In this document: positions 52,742-64,000 of the stretch, piece by piece | Numbering within the stretch: position 1 is the first letter of the stretch | How the letters are laid out: each line of letters starts with the position of its first letter | NCBI RefSeq assembly: GCF_037949795.1 | Contig: NZ_CP149932.1 | Span: 857,001-921,000, forward strand | DNA from: Thioclava sp. GXIMD2076 | GTDB taxonomy: Bacteria > Pseudomonadota > Alphaproteobacteria > Rhodobacterales > Rhodobacteraceae | Reading direction: 5' to 3' | Length of the DNA stretch: 64,000 bases | The notes under the pieces: generated by a model | What the model was told of the DNA's origin: nothing | Databases searched by the model: none | What the model saw: only the letters and a program-made list of their open reading frames with translations | Translations under genes and position numbers: made by a program

Positions 52742-52971
52742 AGGGACCTCCCTTACAAGGTGCTACGGATCCTGATTAATCCGATATCTTTATAAAACAG
52801 GATTGTCATAAAATTGCAAAGAAAAAAGGCGCGGATGGGTGAATTATTTCTTAATCGTGGGCAGTTTTGAAACTTTGTCGACAATCGCGCGGCGAAACTG
52901 CCTATATTGCCGCCATTGAATGTGAAGGGCGCCCAGTTAGGGCGCCCAAAACACGAATCAAGAAGTTTTTC
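52742..52971. other. Intergenic region between the 42-codon gene and mutT
   Basis: This stretch holds the AT-rich leader of the 42-codon gene (about 52742-52870) and a perfect 8-bp self-complementary repeat GGGCGCCC at 52927-52934 and 52940-52947, which can form a stem after mutT. There is no T run, so termination there is uncertain. I see no other gene. Confidence 0.5.
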
Positions 52972-53376
52972 CTACAGCCAGTCCCGCAGCATCGGGATCA
53001 GCGGAATGTCGGCGGGCGGCATCGGATAGGTGGTCAGATCCTTGGCCTGCGCCCATTCCAGCGTCTGTCCCTCGCGCGGGGAGGGGATGCCCTCCCATTT
53101 GCGGCAGGCAAAGAGCGGCATCAGCAGATGGAAGTCGTCATAGCTGTGGCTGGCGAATGTCAGTGGTGCAAGGCAGCTCGCCCACGTATCGATGCCAAGC
53201 TCTTCCTTCAGCTCGCGGATCAGGCAGGCCTCGGGCGTCTCGCCCGGCTCGACCTTGCCCCCCGGAAACTCCCACAGACCCGCCATCGACTTGCCTTCGG
53301 GGCGCTGTGCCAGAAGCACGCGCCCGTCGGCATCGATCAGGGCGACGGCCGAGACGAGGATGATCTTCTTCGTCAC
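52972..53376 (-). CDS. mutT: NUDIX hydrolase, MutT-type 8-oxo-dGTP diphosphatase
   Basis: MutT-type enzymes remove oxidised dGTP from the nucleotide pool. The Nudix box is complete (GGKVEPGETPEACLIRELKE followed by ELGI). The opening VSAVALIDADGRVLLAQRPEG and the WEFPGG stretch are typical of MutT. Its 134 aa is normal. The start overlaps the argJ stop by 4 nt, so it is third in the ppiC-argJ-mutT operon. Substrate is inferred from the subfamily. Confidence 0.9.
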   Translation of the reverse strand: MTKKIILVSAVALIDADGRVLLAQRPEGKSMAGLWEFPGGKVEPGETPEACLIRELKEELGIDTWASCLAPLTFASHSYDDFHLLMPLFACRKWEGIPSPREGQTLEWAQAKDLTTYPMPPADIPLIPMLRDWL

Positions 53377-54737
53377 GAACGGTAATCCGCGTTGATGTCG
53401 ATATAGCGGTGGGTCAGATCACAGGTCCATACGGTCTTCGACGCCTCGCCTAGACCCAGATCCACGCCGATCACCAGCTCGGACTGTTTCATATAGGCCG
53501 ATGTTTCCTCTTCGGAATATTCGGGATTGCGCCAGCCCTTTTCGGCCACCACGATATCGCCGAAGCGGATGGTCAGCAGGTCGCGCTCGGCATAGGCGCC
53601 GGATTTACCGACAGCCGCCACGATCCGGCCCCAGTTGGCATCCTCGCCCGCAATCGCGGTTTTCACCAGCGGCGAGTTGGCGATGGACATGGCGATGGTA
53701 TGGGCATCGGCGGGGGTCTGTGCGCCGGTTACCTGCACTTCGACGAATTTGGTGGCGCCCTCGCCATCCATCACAACCTGTTTGGCCAGATCGGTCATCA
53801 CGGCGCGCAGAGCTTTCTCGAAGGCGATCGAGGCGTCGGTGCCCTCGATCAGTTCGGCTGCAGGCGATTTGCCGGTCGCGGCAAGGATCAGCGCATCCGA
53901 GGTCGAGGTGTCGCTATCGACAGTGATCGCGTTGAACGTATCATCCACCTGCCACGACAGCAGTTTTTGCAGCAGCGCGGGGGCGATGGTCGCATCGGTG
54001 AAGATATAGACCAGCATCGTCGCCATATTCGGCGCGATCATCCCCGAGCCCTTGGCGATACCGGCGATCTTGATCTCGCCGCCTTCGCCTACGATGGTCG
54101 CGCATGCGCCTTTGGGGAAGGTGTCGGTGGTCATGATGGCGCGGGCCGCGTCGGAGATCGAGGCGGGGCTGAGTTTGGCCTTCAGCTCGCCCAGAACATT
54201 GGTGATCCGGTCATGCGGCAGCGGCTCGCCGATTACACCCGTCGAGGAGGTGAACACGCGCGAGGCGGGAAGATCCAGCGTCTCGGCCACTTTGCCCGAG
54301 ATCGCATCGACCGAGGCCTGACCATTGGCGCCGGTAAAGGCGTTGGCATTGCCCGAGTTCACCAGAATGGCCGCGCCCTGATCGGAAGCCGGAGTGCCCG
54401 CAAGCTTGGCCTGATTGTCCAGCACACAGGCCGCACGGGTCGAGGATTTGGTGAACACACCCGCAATCGCGGAACCTGGGCAAATCTCGGCCAGCATCAC
54501 ATCGGTGCGGCCTGCATATTTGACGCCCGCTGCGGCAGATGCGAAGCGGACGCCCTCGATTTCGGGCAGGTCGGGGAAGGATGCCGGTGCAAAGGGCGAA
54601 ATCAGCGAGACCTTCGCCGGAGCGATTTCGGCCTCGACCGCGCTGGCCTTCAGCTTCTTCTTGAGCTTCGTGACCTTGCTTTCAAGCTTGTCCACGCGCT
54701 TTGCGTAGCGCTTGATCGTCTTTTTCTTACCAGGCAT
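53373..54737 (-). CDS. argJ: Bifunctional glutamate N-acetyltransferase/amino-acid acetyltransferase ArgJ
   Basis: ArgJ recycles the acetyl group between acetylornithine and glutamate in arginine synthesis and can also acetylate glutamate with acetyl-CoA. The self-cleavage site is intact, with T240 in IAPNMATMLVYIFTDA, after KGSGM. The C-terminal DLTHRYIDINADYRS is typical. The protein is 454 aa, about 45 longer than usual because of a lysine-rich N-terminal extension predicted to be a charged helix or coiled coil (residues 1-35). The good ATG at 54737 and the 26-nt gap to ppiC argue that the extension is real. Confidence 0.95.
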   Translation of the reverse strand: MPGKKKTIKRYAKRVDKLESKVTKLKKKLKASAVEAEIAPAKVSLISPFAPASFPDLPEIEGVRFASAAAGVKYAGRTDVMLAEICPGSAIAGVFTKSSTRAACVLDNQAKLAGTPASDQGAAILVNSGNANAFTGANGQASVDAISGKVAETLDLPASRVFTSSTGVIGEPLPHDRITNVLGELKAKLSPASISDAARAIMTTDTFPKGACATIVGEGGEIKIAGIAKGSGMIAPNMATMLVYIFTDATIAPALLQKLLSWQVDDTFNAITVDSDTSTSDALILAATGKSPAAELIEGTDASIAFEKALRAVMTDLAKQVVMDGEGATKFVEVQVTGAQTPADAHTIAMSIANSPLVKTAIAGEDANWGRIVAAVGKSGAYAERDLLTIRFGDIVVAEKGWRNPEYSEEETSAYMKQSELVIGVDLGLGEASKTVWTCDLTHRYIDINADYRS

Positions 54738-54763
54738 ATGCCATCCCCTTCCAGGTTTCGGCC

Positions 54764-55678
54764 TTATTGACCGAACAACTTATCGTTCTTCAGGATAGCA
54801 GGATCAATATCGTCGTCCATCCGCTTCACATCTGCGGCATCAACCGTGTCTTTCACGCGGCTCTCGACAGCTTTCTGGCGCAGATCGCCTTCAAGTTCGT
54901 CGCGGACATCTGCAAGTTTCGGCGCATCGGCGATACGCGATCCCTCACGTTTGATGATGTGCCAGCCATATTGCGTCTGGACGGGTTCGGAGATCTGTCC
55001 ATCCTTCATATCGGCCACGGCCGCGCCGAAGGGTTCGACCATCTGGTCGAGAGAGAACCATCCCAGATCGCCGCCATTGGCCGCCGCACCATCTTGGCTA
55101 TTGGCTTTGGCGAGTTCGGCGAAGTCGGCACCGTCATCGAGCTGCTTCTTCAGCTCTTCGGCCTTTTCCTTGGTCGGCACGATGATATGGGCCGCGTGAT
55201 ATTCCGTCACCGGATCGGCGGCCTTGTATTTGGCATCATAGGCCTTTTGCACGGCATCGTCGGAAACGGCACGATTTGCACTATATTCCAGCATGGAACC
55301 CGCCAGATAGGCGCGGCGCTGCACTTCCAGTGCCACATCATCACGCTTGGTCTTGCGGCCTTCGCCCAGCTCGGAAAGCGCGGTCTGCTGCACCAGTTGA
55401 TCAAGGATCCCCTTGAACAGCGTCGCATCATCCATCTGCAGATATTGCGCGGGCAGGCTGTCGCGGACGATCTGCATCTGGCCCACGGTAATGTCCTTGC
55501 CATTCACGGTGGCGACCACCGTATCGGCGTTCACATCCTTGCGGTAATCTTTCTTGGCAGGCGTGGATGCTGCTGTATCGGCCGCCGGCGCTGAGGGCGT
55601 GCTGTCTTGCGCATACGCACCGGCAGCCATCATCGCGACCACTGCAGCGGTTCCCAAAAGTTTCGTCAGTTTCGGCAT
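54764..55678 (-). CDS. Periplasmic parvulin-type peptidyl-prolyl isomerase
   Basis: A signal peptide (MPKLTKLLGTAAVVAMMAAGAYA) is followed by a low-complexity alanine-, proline- and serine-rich linker, a helical SurA_N-like chaperone region (about residues 45-150) and a PpiC parvulin domain (HAAHIIVPTKEKAEEL, GGDLGWFSLDQMVEPFG, QTQYGWHIIKREG). It probably assists folding of outer-membrane or periplasmic proteins. The product is 304 aa from ATG 55678; the frame is open 26 codons further. It leads the ppiC-argJ-mutT operon and is divergent from secA. Confidence 0.92.
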   Translation of the reverse strand: MPKLTKLLGTAAVVAMMAAGAYAQDSTPSAPAADTAASTPAKKDYRKDVNADTVVATVNGKDITVGQMQIVRDSLPAQYLQMDDATLFKGILDQLVQQTALSELGEGRKTKRDDVALEVQRRAYLAGSMLEYSANRAVSDDAVQKAYDAKYKAADPVTEYHAAHIIVPTKEKAEELKKQLDDGADFAELAKANSQDGAAANGGDLGWFSLDQMVEPFGAAVADMKDGQISEPVQTQYGWHIIKREGSRIADAPKLADVRDELEGDLRQKAVESRVKDTVDAADVKRMDDDIDPAILKNDKLFGQ

Positions 55679-55732
55679 CTTGGCCACTCCTTCATTGCCG
55701 CGTTTGTCCGCGGCGTTGACACTCTGACAGTC

Positions 55733-55754
55733 GACCCTTACATCGCCAAGGGTC
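55733..55754. repeat. Inverted repeat between ppiC and secA
   Basis: GACCCTT and AAGGGTC are perfect 7-bp inverted copies with an 8-bp spacer, in the 181-bp divergent region. On the plus strand AAAAAGG follows. It could be an operator or part of the ppiC leader. Confidence 0.35.
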
Positions 55755-55859
55755 AAAAAGGCTATCCGAGCCCTTTCTCACATGCTTCTTAGGGGGCGCC
55801 AGAAAGCGCGGCAAGGGTAGCTCCACACACGATTTGGTCAGTCCAATTGCGGAGAAGTC

Positions 55860-58574
<2,715 letters not shown>

Positions 58575-58596
58575 ATTCACTGGATACAAGCGGAGA

Positions 58597-58624
58597 GAGG
58601 GTGGCAATTTTGCCGCCCTCTTTT
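58597..58624 (+). terminator. Terminator after secA
   Basis: GAGGGTGGCAA and TTGCCGCCCTC form an 11-bp stem (one T-G pair) followed by TTTTC, 22 nt beyond the stop. Confidence 0.8.
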
Positions 58625-58744
58625 CATTTGCGCCATGCTCCCGCCATATCCGTGCCTTTCAGAGAACGCGTTTTGGTTATATCTTGTTAAGTAAGCATTA
58701 AGCGCCAAAGAGCGGATGGCCAAAGAGCGAGCAGGCAGAGCGAG

Positions 58745-59683
58745 ATGAAACAGAAGATGCGCGAGATTTCGTTGATTCTGGGCACCGGTATAACAGCCGT
58801 GGCTTGCAGCCAGTTCATGCAGCATGCCGACCAGATCTTTGCCCAGCTGGGCGTTTCCACCGCCGATGCAGCCGTGCCCCATATCGCGCGTCCCGTCAGT
58901 GACGGGCATCTGGCCAGCGCTCTGGGCACGCGGCCCGTTCTGACGATGGCACCCACGCGGACGCCGGTCTCCGATCTCCCTCTGCCGGAGATGCCGGAGG
59001 ATCGGATCTACTCGGCCAGTTTCTCGGGGGAGGGCGGTCTTGACCAACCCGCCCAAGCGCGTCTGCAGCTTGCGCAGGCAACCAGCTGCGCGGCGCCTGT
59101 TCTCAAGCTCGAGCCCTCGGAAAACGGTATGATTTCGGTGGAGTATACCGACGCCTGCAATGGGGGTGTCGTGGCCAGCCTGACCCAGCCCGGCCTGCAA
59201 TTCGACGTAAAACTGGACGCGCAGGGCCAGTGGCGCGGGCTTGTGCCTGCGATGCTGGCTCAGACCCGTCTGACGGTGGCCAGCGCGGGGGGCGTGGCCT
59301 CGGCGGGGGTCGAGCAGCCCGAGGCGGAGGACTGGAACCGTGTGGTCCTGTCATGGGCGCGTCCCGTTGCCATGCATCTTTCTGCCAGGAAGGGCGATAC
59401 GGAGGGCACTCCGGATGGGTATGTCACGCGGTTTTCCGCGGTCGGGGATGGCCAGCAGGCGGAGGTCTATTCGACCCGTCTTGCGCTTGGCGAGACCCGC
59501 CTGAGTGTGGATGCGCCGGTCACCGGCGAGAGCTGCGGCCAGACACTCGAAGGCGGTATCGCATGGGCGGACCGGAGCAAGCTACATCCGGTCACAGCCG
59601 TCAATCTCATGATGCCCGAATGCGACCAGCAGGGCGGTTCGGTGGTCATGGATCTTCCGGATCTGAGCAAGGCCGGCCAGTAA
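58745..59683 (+). CDS. Secreted or membrane-anchored protein of unknown function (312 aa)
   Basis: I recognise no family. The N-terminus (MKQKMREISLILGTGITAVACSQF) has a basic start and a short hydrophobic stretch, like a signal sequence or anchor, with a cysteine at residue 21 that is not in a clear lipobox. The rest is beta-rich with several cysteines (TSCAAPVLKL, DACNGG, GESCGQTL, PECDQQ), which suggests disulfides in the periplasm. A linker rich in proline and threonine covers residues 45-80. It follows secA after a terminator and is convergent with radC. A gene of unknown function sits here in related genomes, as far as I recall. Confidence 0.75.
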   Translation: MKQKMREISLILGTGITAVACSQFMQHADQIFAQLGVSTADAAVPHIARPVSDGHLASALGTRPVLTMAPTRTPVSDLPLPEMPEDRIYSASFSGEGGLDQPAQARLQLAQATSCAAPVLKLEPSENGMISVEYTDACNGGVVASLTQPGLQFDVKLDAQGQWRGLVPAMLAQTRLTVASAGGVASAGVEQPEAEDWNRVVLSWARPVAMHLSARKGDTEGTPDGYVTRFSAVGDGQQAEVYSTRLALGETRLSVDAPVTGESCGQTLEGGIAWADRSKLHPVTAVNLMMPECDQQGGSVVMDLPDLSKAGQ

Positions 59684-59708
59684 GATAGGCCTGTAACCGG
59701 AGTCCCGC

Positions 59709-60500
59709 TTACAGAAAGCCTTCCGCGCGGAAGCTCAGCTCGCGGCTTTTGCCGATGATCAGATGGTCGTGCAGCACGATCCCCAGAACACCTGCCGCAC
59801 GATTGATCTGGTCGGTCATCGAGATATCGGCCTCCGAGGGCGTCGGGTCGCCCGAAGGGTGGTTATGCACCAGAATGAGCGCCGAGGCATTCAGCTCCAG
59901 CGCCCGTTTCACGACCTCGCGCGGGTAGACCGGGACATGATCGACCGTTCCGCGCGACTGCTCCTCATCGGCGACCAGCGTATTCTTGCGGTCCAGATAG
60001 AGCACGCGGAACTGTTCGGTCTCGCGATGGGCCATCGCGGTGTGGCAGTAATCCAGCAGCGCATCCCATGAGGAGAGCACCGGCTGGTGCATCACCTTGG
60101 CGCGGGCCAGCCGATGGGCTGCGGCCTCGACCACCTTCAGTTCGATAATGACCGCCTCGCCAACGCCCTCGATCTCTGCAAGCCGCGAGGGCGGGGCTGC
60201 CAGCACCCGTCCGAAATCGCCGAAAGCCTGCATAAGCCGATGCGCCAGAGGTTTCACATCCTGCCGCGGGATCGCGCGGAACAGCACCAGCTCCAGCATC
60301 TCGTAATCGGGCAGGGCCTGCGCCCCCCCTTCCATGAAACGTGTGCGCAACCGCTTGCGGTGATCCTTGATATAGGAGGGCAGGCGCACCGATTGGCGCC
60401 CCTCCGGCGCTCGCCCTGCGGGGTGCGGTGGGATGGCCTCATCGGGATGGCCGAATAGCGGCATCGGGGCTTCGTTGAAGTGGCGGGGCGACTGTTTCAT
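59709..60500 (-). CDS. radC: RadC family JAB domain protein
   Basis: RadC-like proteins contain a helix-hairpin-helix region and a JAB/MPN metalloprotease-like domain; despite the name, their DNA repair role is doubtful. The HhH segment is LAEIEGVGEAVIIELK and the metal motif is HNHPSGDPTPSEAD (H-x-H and D). The MLELVLF opening box is also typical. The protein is 263 aa from ATG 60500 (MKQSPRHF); a later ATG is possible, and the frame extends 35 codons upstream without family resemblance. Confidence 0.92.
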   Translation of the reverse strand: MKQSPRHFNEAPMPLFGHPDEAIPPHPAGRAPEGRQSVRLPSYIKDHRKRLRTRFMEGGAQALPDYEMLELVLFRAIPRQDVKPLAHRLMQAFGDFGRVLAAPPSRLAEIEGVGEAVIIELKVVEAAAHRLARAKVMHQPVLSSWDALLDYCHTAMAHRETEQFRVLYLDRKNTLVADEEQSRGTVDHVPVYPREVVKRALELNASALILVHNHPSGDPTPSEADISMTDQINRAAGVLGIVLHDHLIIGKSRELSFRAEGFL

Positions 60501-60631
60501 AGCTCCAGAATGCCGTGCGTATGGTGAACAAATCCTTAACCCGTTCACCATCTTCGAACTCTGCTTGCCATTCCTTACACATTCTTCACCACAAACCGCG
60601 ATCATGGCAGCGGGGTGTAAGGAGCGGTGTG

Positions 60632-61438
60632 ATGATCGGTCTCTATTCGGGTGTTGGAACCCATATTCGCGGCTACCAGACGCAGTCTGGCCGCGTGCAG
60701 GACGTGGCTGTCGTCACGCTCTCCGAATCGTCGGTGCGGACGCCCGAGATCACGGTGGCGGAGTCTAAGCTCGCTCGCCCTGTTTCGGCCTCCGAGATGG
60801 AACTGGACCTGATGACGAATATCCGCAGCCAGCTGCAATCCGAGATCTCCTCGGCGCAGGCGATGCTGGAGGGCGATAGCGAGGCCGTGCTGACCAAGGA
60901 GGCACAGAAAGTCTGGGACAAGGGTGGAGCCGAAGCACTGTCCGCCTATGTCGGGACGCTGCAGCAGGCTGATACCATTCTCGGAAGCCAGCAAGATTTC
61001 CGCACCGCGATGCTGGAAGCCGAAACCGAGGCCGAGACACAGAGCCTGATCGATCAGGCTTTGGGCGACCGCGCGGAGCAGATGATCGATGCCAGCCAGA
61101 GCAAGGCCGAATGGGGGCGCCAGCGCGCGCTTCTACGCCTGTTCGCCATGACGGGGCAGGATACCGAAGCCGCTATGGCCTTCCTCGAGAAGGGCAAGGA
61201 AATGGCGCGGGCGGGTCAGAAAGCCGCGCGTGTGGCCGACATGAAGGACCAGATCGCCAGTGGCGAGCTGAATGTATCGGTGACAACCGAAACCGCTTGG
61301 TCGCATGAGGCGGTGGGTGTCGAGAAGGTCGAGAGCAAGAACCAGACCTCGATGGTCTACACCAAAGAGCATTACCAGACCGTCTCTGCCTTCGCGCTCT
61401 CTTCCGGCTTGTCAGGAAGCTATTCCCGCAGCTATTGA
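60632..61438 (+). CDS. Protein of unknown function (268 aa), helical
   Basis: I recognise no domain. AAGGAG lies 7 nt before the ATG at 60632. The first 60 residues are polar with a GVGTHIRGYQTQSG start. Residues about 60-230 are strongly helical and rich in alanine, glutamate and glutamine (MELDLMTNIRSQLQSEISSA, AMLEAETEAETQSLIDQAL), and the tail is serine- and tyrosine-rich (SGLSGSYSRSY). There is no signal peptide or membrane span, so it is probably cytoplasmic, or secreted without a Sec signal. It is divergent from radC and convergent with dnaJ, with a shared terminator. Confidence 0.75.
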   Translation: MIGLYSGVGTHIRGYQTQSGRVQDVAVVTLSESSVRTPEITVAESKLARPVSASEMELDLMTNIRSQLQSEISSAQAMLEGDSEAVLTKEAQKVWDKGGAEALSAYVGTLQQADTILGSQQDFRTAMLEAETEAETQSLIDQALGDRAEQMIDASQSKAEWGRQRALLRLFAMTGQDTEAAMAFLEKGKEMARAGQKAARVADMKDQIASGELNVSVTTETAWSHEAVGVEKVESKNQTSMVYTKEHYQTVSAFALSSGLSGSYSRSY

Positions 61439-61464
61439 AAAAGCCGCCCCGAGGGGCGGCTTTT
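61439..61464. terminator. Bidirectional terminator after the helical protein gene and dnaJ
   Basis: AAAAGCCGCCCC pairs with GGGGCGGCTTTT around a tiny loop. It starts at the base after the plus-strand stop and ends two bases before the dnaJ stop. Confidence 0.9.
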
Positions 61465-61465
61465 C

Positions 61466-62623
61466 TTATCCGGTCATCCCGTCCCAGAAGCTTTTCACCT
61501 TCCGGAAGAAGGACGCCCCTTGCGGGTTGTTCTCTGCCTCGATCTTCTCGAACTCACGCAGAATTTCCTTCTGGCGCGTGGTCAGGTTGACCGGCGTTTC
61601 AACCGCCAGTTCGATCAGCATATCACCGACCGCGCCACCGCGCAGTGCGGGCATCCCCTTGGCGCGCAGCCGCATCTGCCGACCCGATTGGCTGCCTGCG
61701 GGAATTTTCACCCGCGAGCGACCGCCGTCGATTGTCGGCACCTCGACTTCGCCGCCCAAAGCCGCGCTGGCCATGGAAACGGGGATCTGACAGAAGAGTG
61801 TCGATCCGTCGCGCTGGAACAGCTCGTGTTCCTTGACCTCGATGAAGATATAAAGATCTCCGGACGGCCCGCCGCGTAGACCTGCCTCGCCCTCACCGGC
61901 CAGACGGATCCGCGTGCCGGTCTCGACCCCCGCAGGGATATTGACCGAAAGCGTGCGGTCTTTCTCGATCCGGCCCGCGCCATGGCATTTGCGGCAGGGG
62001 TTTTTCACCACCTGACCTTGGCCGCCACAGGTGGGGCAGGTGCGTTCCACGGTGAAGAAACCGTTTTGTGCCCGGACCTTACCCATGCCACCGCAGGTGG
62101 GGCAAGTTTGCGGCTCGGCGCCGCCCTCGGCACCCGTGCCATGGCAGCTGTCGCAGCTCTCGGAACCCGGAACATTGATCTGTTTCTGGGCGCCCTTGAA
62201 CGCCTCTTCCAGCGTCACACGCAGGTTATAGCGCAGATCCGAGCCGCGGGTTGCGCGCGAACGCCCGCCACCACCGGCACGACCACCGCCGCCACCCATG
62301 AAATCGCCAAAGAGATCCTCGAACACATCCGAGAAAGCGGAGGCGAAATCGCCCTGCTGGCCGTAGCCCGCACCGGGACGACCGCCACCCATGCCACCAT
62401 CGAAGGCCGCATGGCCATAACGGTCATAGGCCGCTTTCTTCTCGGGGTCTTTCAGAACGTCATGCGCCTCGTTCACTTCCTTGAACATGGCTTCGGCGTT
62501 CGGATTATCCGAATTCCGGTCGGGGTGAAGCTCTTTCGCTTTCGTGCGATAGGCCTTCTTGATCTCTTCGGCCGAGGCACCTTTCTGGATGCCCAGAACC
62601 TCGTAGAAATCCTTTTTTGCCAT
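61466..62623 (-). CDS. dnaJ: Chaperone protein DnaJ
   Basis: DnaJ delivers substrates to DnaK and stimulates its ATPase. The J domain has HPD at residues 33-35. A glycine-rich linker ([12 protein letters not shown]) follows. Four zinc-binding CxxCxGxG repeats come next ([32 protein letters not shown]), then the substrate-binding C-terminal domains. The product is 385 aa from ATG 62623, the usual [11 protein letters not shown] start; an ATG 8 codons earlier lacks support. It lies 74 nt after dnaK with a hairpin in the gap. Confidence 0.97.
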   Translation of the reverse strand: MAKKDFYEVLGIQKGASAEEIKKAYRTKAKELHPDRNSDNPNAEAMFKEVNEAHDVLKDPEKKAAYDRYGHAAFDGGMGGGRPGAGYGQQGDFASAFSDVFEDLFGDFMGGGGGRAGGGGRSRATRGSDLRYNLRVTLEEAFKGAQKQINVPGSESCDSCHGTGAEGGAEPQTCPTCGGMGKVRAQNGFFTVERTCPTCGGQGQVVKNPCRKCHGAGRIEKDRTLSVNIPAGVETGTRIRLAGEGEAGLRGGPSGDLYIFIEVKEHELFQRDGSTLFCQIPVSMASAALGGEVEVPTIDGGRSRVKIPAGSQSGRQMRLRAKGMPALRGGAVGDMLIELAVETPVNLTTRQKEILREFEKIEAENNPQGASFFRKVKSFWDGMTG

Positions 62624-62648
62624 TCTATAGCTCCCTTCGGAGAACATG

Positions 62649-62678
62649 AAAACGGGCCCGCCCTAGCAGCGGGCCCGT
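62649..62678 (-). terminator. Hairpin with T run between dnaK and dnaJ
   Basis: Read on the minus strand, ACGGGCCCGC and GCGGGCCCGT form a 10-bp stem with a 7-nt loop and TTTT follows. It probably acts as a partial terminator that sets dnaJ below dnaK expression. Confidence 0.7.
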
Positions 62679-62697
62679 CCACATTGTTCCAAGCCGA

Positions 62698-64000
62698 TCA
62701 GTTGCGCTTACGATCTTCGCCGAGATCCTCGAAATCAGCGTCGACGATGTCGTCATCGCTCGGCGAGCGATTGTCGTCTGCTTCTTCCGCGTCCTCTTCC
62801 GCCGAAGCCTTCTCCTGCTCGGCCTTGTAGATGGCCTCACCGAGTTTCATCGCAGCGTCCTGCAGGTTGGCGATCGCGCCCTTGATCTTGGCACCATCAT
62901 CCGACTTGAGAGCTTCTTCCAGCGCGTTGGCCGCCAGCTCGATCACCTCGACGGTCGAACCATCGACCTTGTCGCCGTGATCCTCGAGCGATTTGCGGGT
63001 CGAGTGCAGCAGGCTCTCGCCTTGGTTGGTCGCCTCGACCAGTTCCTTGCGCTTTTTATCCGACTCAGCGTTTTCTTCCGCGTCACGCACCATGCGATCG
63101 ATATCCTCGTCGGACAGGCCGCCCGATGCCTGGATGGTGATCTTTTGCTCTTTATTCGTGCCTTTGTCTTTGGCCGAAACAGAGACGATACCGTTGGCGT
63201 CGATATCGAAGGTCACTTCGATCTGCGGCATACCGCGCGGTGCCGGCGGGATATCCTCGAGATTGAACTGGCCGAGCATCTTGTTATCGGCAGCCATCTC
63301 GCGTTCACCCTGGAACACGCGGATCGTCACAGCGTTCTGATTGTCTTCCGCGGTCGAGAAGATCTGGGATTTCTTGGTCGGGATCGTCGTGTTGCGGTCG
63401 ATCAGACGGGTGAACACGCCCCCCAGCGTTTCGATACCAAGCGACAGCGGGGTCACGTCCAGAAGAACAACGTCTTTCACATCGCCTTGCAGAACACCGG
63501 CCTGGATCGCCGCGCCAAGAGCCACAACCTCATCGGGGTTCACGCCTTTATGGGGCTCTTTCCCGAAGAATTTGGTCACTTCCTCAACGACTTTGGGCAT
63601 ACGGGTCATACCGCCGACCAGAACGACCTCGTCGATCTCGTCCTTGGAGATGCCTGCATCCTTCAGCGCTGCCTGACAGGGCTTGAGCGAGTTCTTGATC
63701 AGGTCGCCCACGAGGGTTTCCAGCTTCGAACGGGTCAGCTTCATGACCATGTGCAGCGGCGTGCCGGTTTTTGCGTCCATCGAGATGAAGGGCTGGTTGA
63801 CCTCGGTCGACTGGCTCGACGACAGTTCGATCTTCGCTTTTTCAGCCGCTTCTTTCAGACGCTGCAGCGCCATCTTGTCTTTGGTCAGATCAACGCCGTG
63901 CTCTTTCTTGAACTCGTCGGCGAGGAAGTTGACAATGCGCATATCGAAGTCTTCACCGCCAAGGAACGTGTCCCCGTTGGTGGATTTCACTTCGAACAGA
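62698..64000 (-). CDS. dnaK: Chaperone protein DnaK (Hsp70), C-terminal part
   Basis: About 434 C-terminal residues are present; the first third of the ATPase domain lies beyond the window edge. Visible marks are [24 protein letters not shown] and [14 protein letters not shown] in the nucleotide domain, QGERE and [16 protein letters not shown] in the substrate-binding domain, and the helical lid ending in an acidic tail ([15 protein letters not shown]). DnaK with DnaJ and GrpE (53 kb to the left) forms the main Hsp70 system. Confidence 0.97.
   Translation of the reverse strand, partial: LFEVKSTNGDTFLGGEDFDMRIVNFLADEFKKEHGVDLTKDKMALQRLKEAAEKAKIELSSSQSTEVNQPFISMDAKTGTPLHMVMKLTRSKLETLVGDLIKNSLKPCQAALKDAGISKDEIDEVVLVGGMTRMPKVVEEVTKFFGKEPHKGVNPDEVVALGAAIQAGVLQGDVKDVVLLDVTPLSLGIETLGGVFTRLIDRNTTIPTKKSQIFSTAEDNQNAVTIRVFQGEREMAADNKMLGQFNLEDIPPAPRGMPQIEVTFDIDANGIVSVSAKDKGTNKEQKITIQASGGLSDEDIDRMVRDAEENAESDKKRKELVEATNQGESLLHSTRKSLEDHGDKVDGSTVEVIELAANALEEALKSDDGAKIKGAIANLQDAAMKLGEAIYKAEQEKASAEEDAEEADDNRSPSDDDIVDADFEDLGEDRKRN

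Noticed and set aside
52595..52795. A 66-codon plus-strand frame overlapping the 42-codon gene
   Set aside because: It lacks a ribosome binding site, and the minus-strand frame has a far better one and better protein character.

Overview
The window is chromosomal DNA from an alphaproteobacterium, almost certainly of the Rhodobacterales (Rhodobacteraceae). This rests on family resemblance and gene order: mnmE-mnmG-rsmG-parA-parB, pstCAB-phoU-phoB with a long DUF3333-type PstA, tsaD-gpsA-yciI-EVE, hemD followed by a mitofilin-like and a HemY-like gene, Kdo genes, and hrcA-grpE separated from dnaKJ. Most of it is GC-rich housekeeping DNA. I see no transposase, integrase, CRISPR array or prophage block. 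The only phage-like gene is a lone DUF2793 protein at 33545-34570.

Layout. 1-4665 is the origin-side segregation block: the end of mnmE, then mnmG, rsmG, parA and parB. Two perfect 16-bp parS sites sit inside the coding DNA, and this block is visibly more AT-rich than the rest. 4662-11621 holds hemW, rdgB and rph (minus), hrcA-grpE (plus) and mutS (minus). 11810-22340 holds maeB, a ribokinase-like gene and the complete pstSCAB-phoU-phoB operon with a candidate Pho box, then a CbiX-like gene and a probable small membrane protein. 22340-29020 holds the tightly packed tsaD-gpsA-yciI-EVE operon, divergent from hemD, the mitofilin-like and HemY-like genes and a tRNA-Thr.

29025-36561 holds a YnfA-type membrane protein, a three-gene set that looks like a complete synthesis and breakdown route for the compatible solute glucosylglycerate, the DUF2793 gene, and kdsD-kdsA for Kdo synthesis. 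36571-41345 holds an acidic orphan protein, an FAD oxidoreductase-DUF1365-cyclopropane synthase operon and mtgA. 41483-50273 holds gltB and gltD, split by a gene for a secreted protein of unknown function, then uppP and an NDUFA9-like gene. 50456-55678 holds tRNA-Leu, an ABC exporter, an unannotated 42-codon gene, and ppiC-argJ-mutT. 55860-64000 holds secA, two proteins of unknown function, radC, and dnaJ-dnaK (dnaK is cut by the window edge).

The points most worth following are: (i) parS sites embedded in genes, with near-copies in hemW and hemD that encode the same VSRET peptide as the rsmG site; (ii) the glucosylglycerate module; (iii) the 42-codon gene with a very strong ribosome binding site; (iv) the long inverted repeat upstream of gltD; and (v) the plus-strand terminator at 22281-22319, which has no plus-strand gene to serve. 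All motif, promoter and hairpin calls were made by eye.
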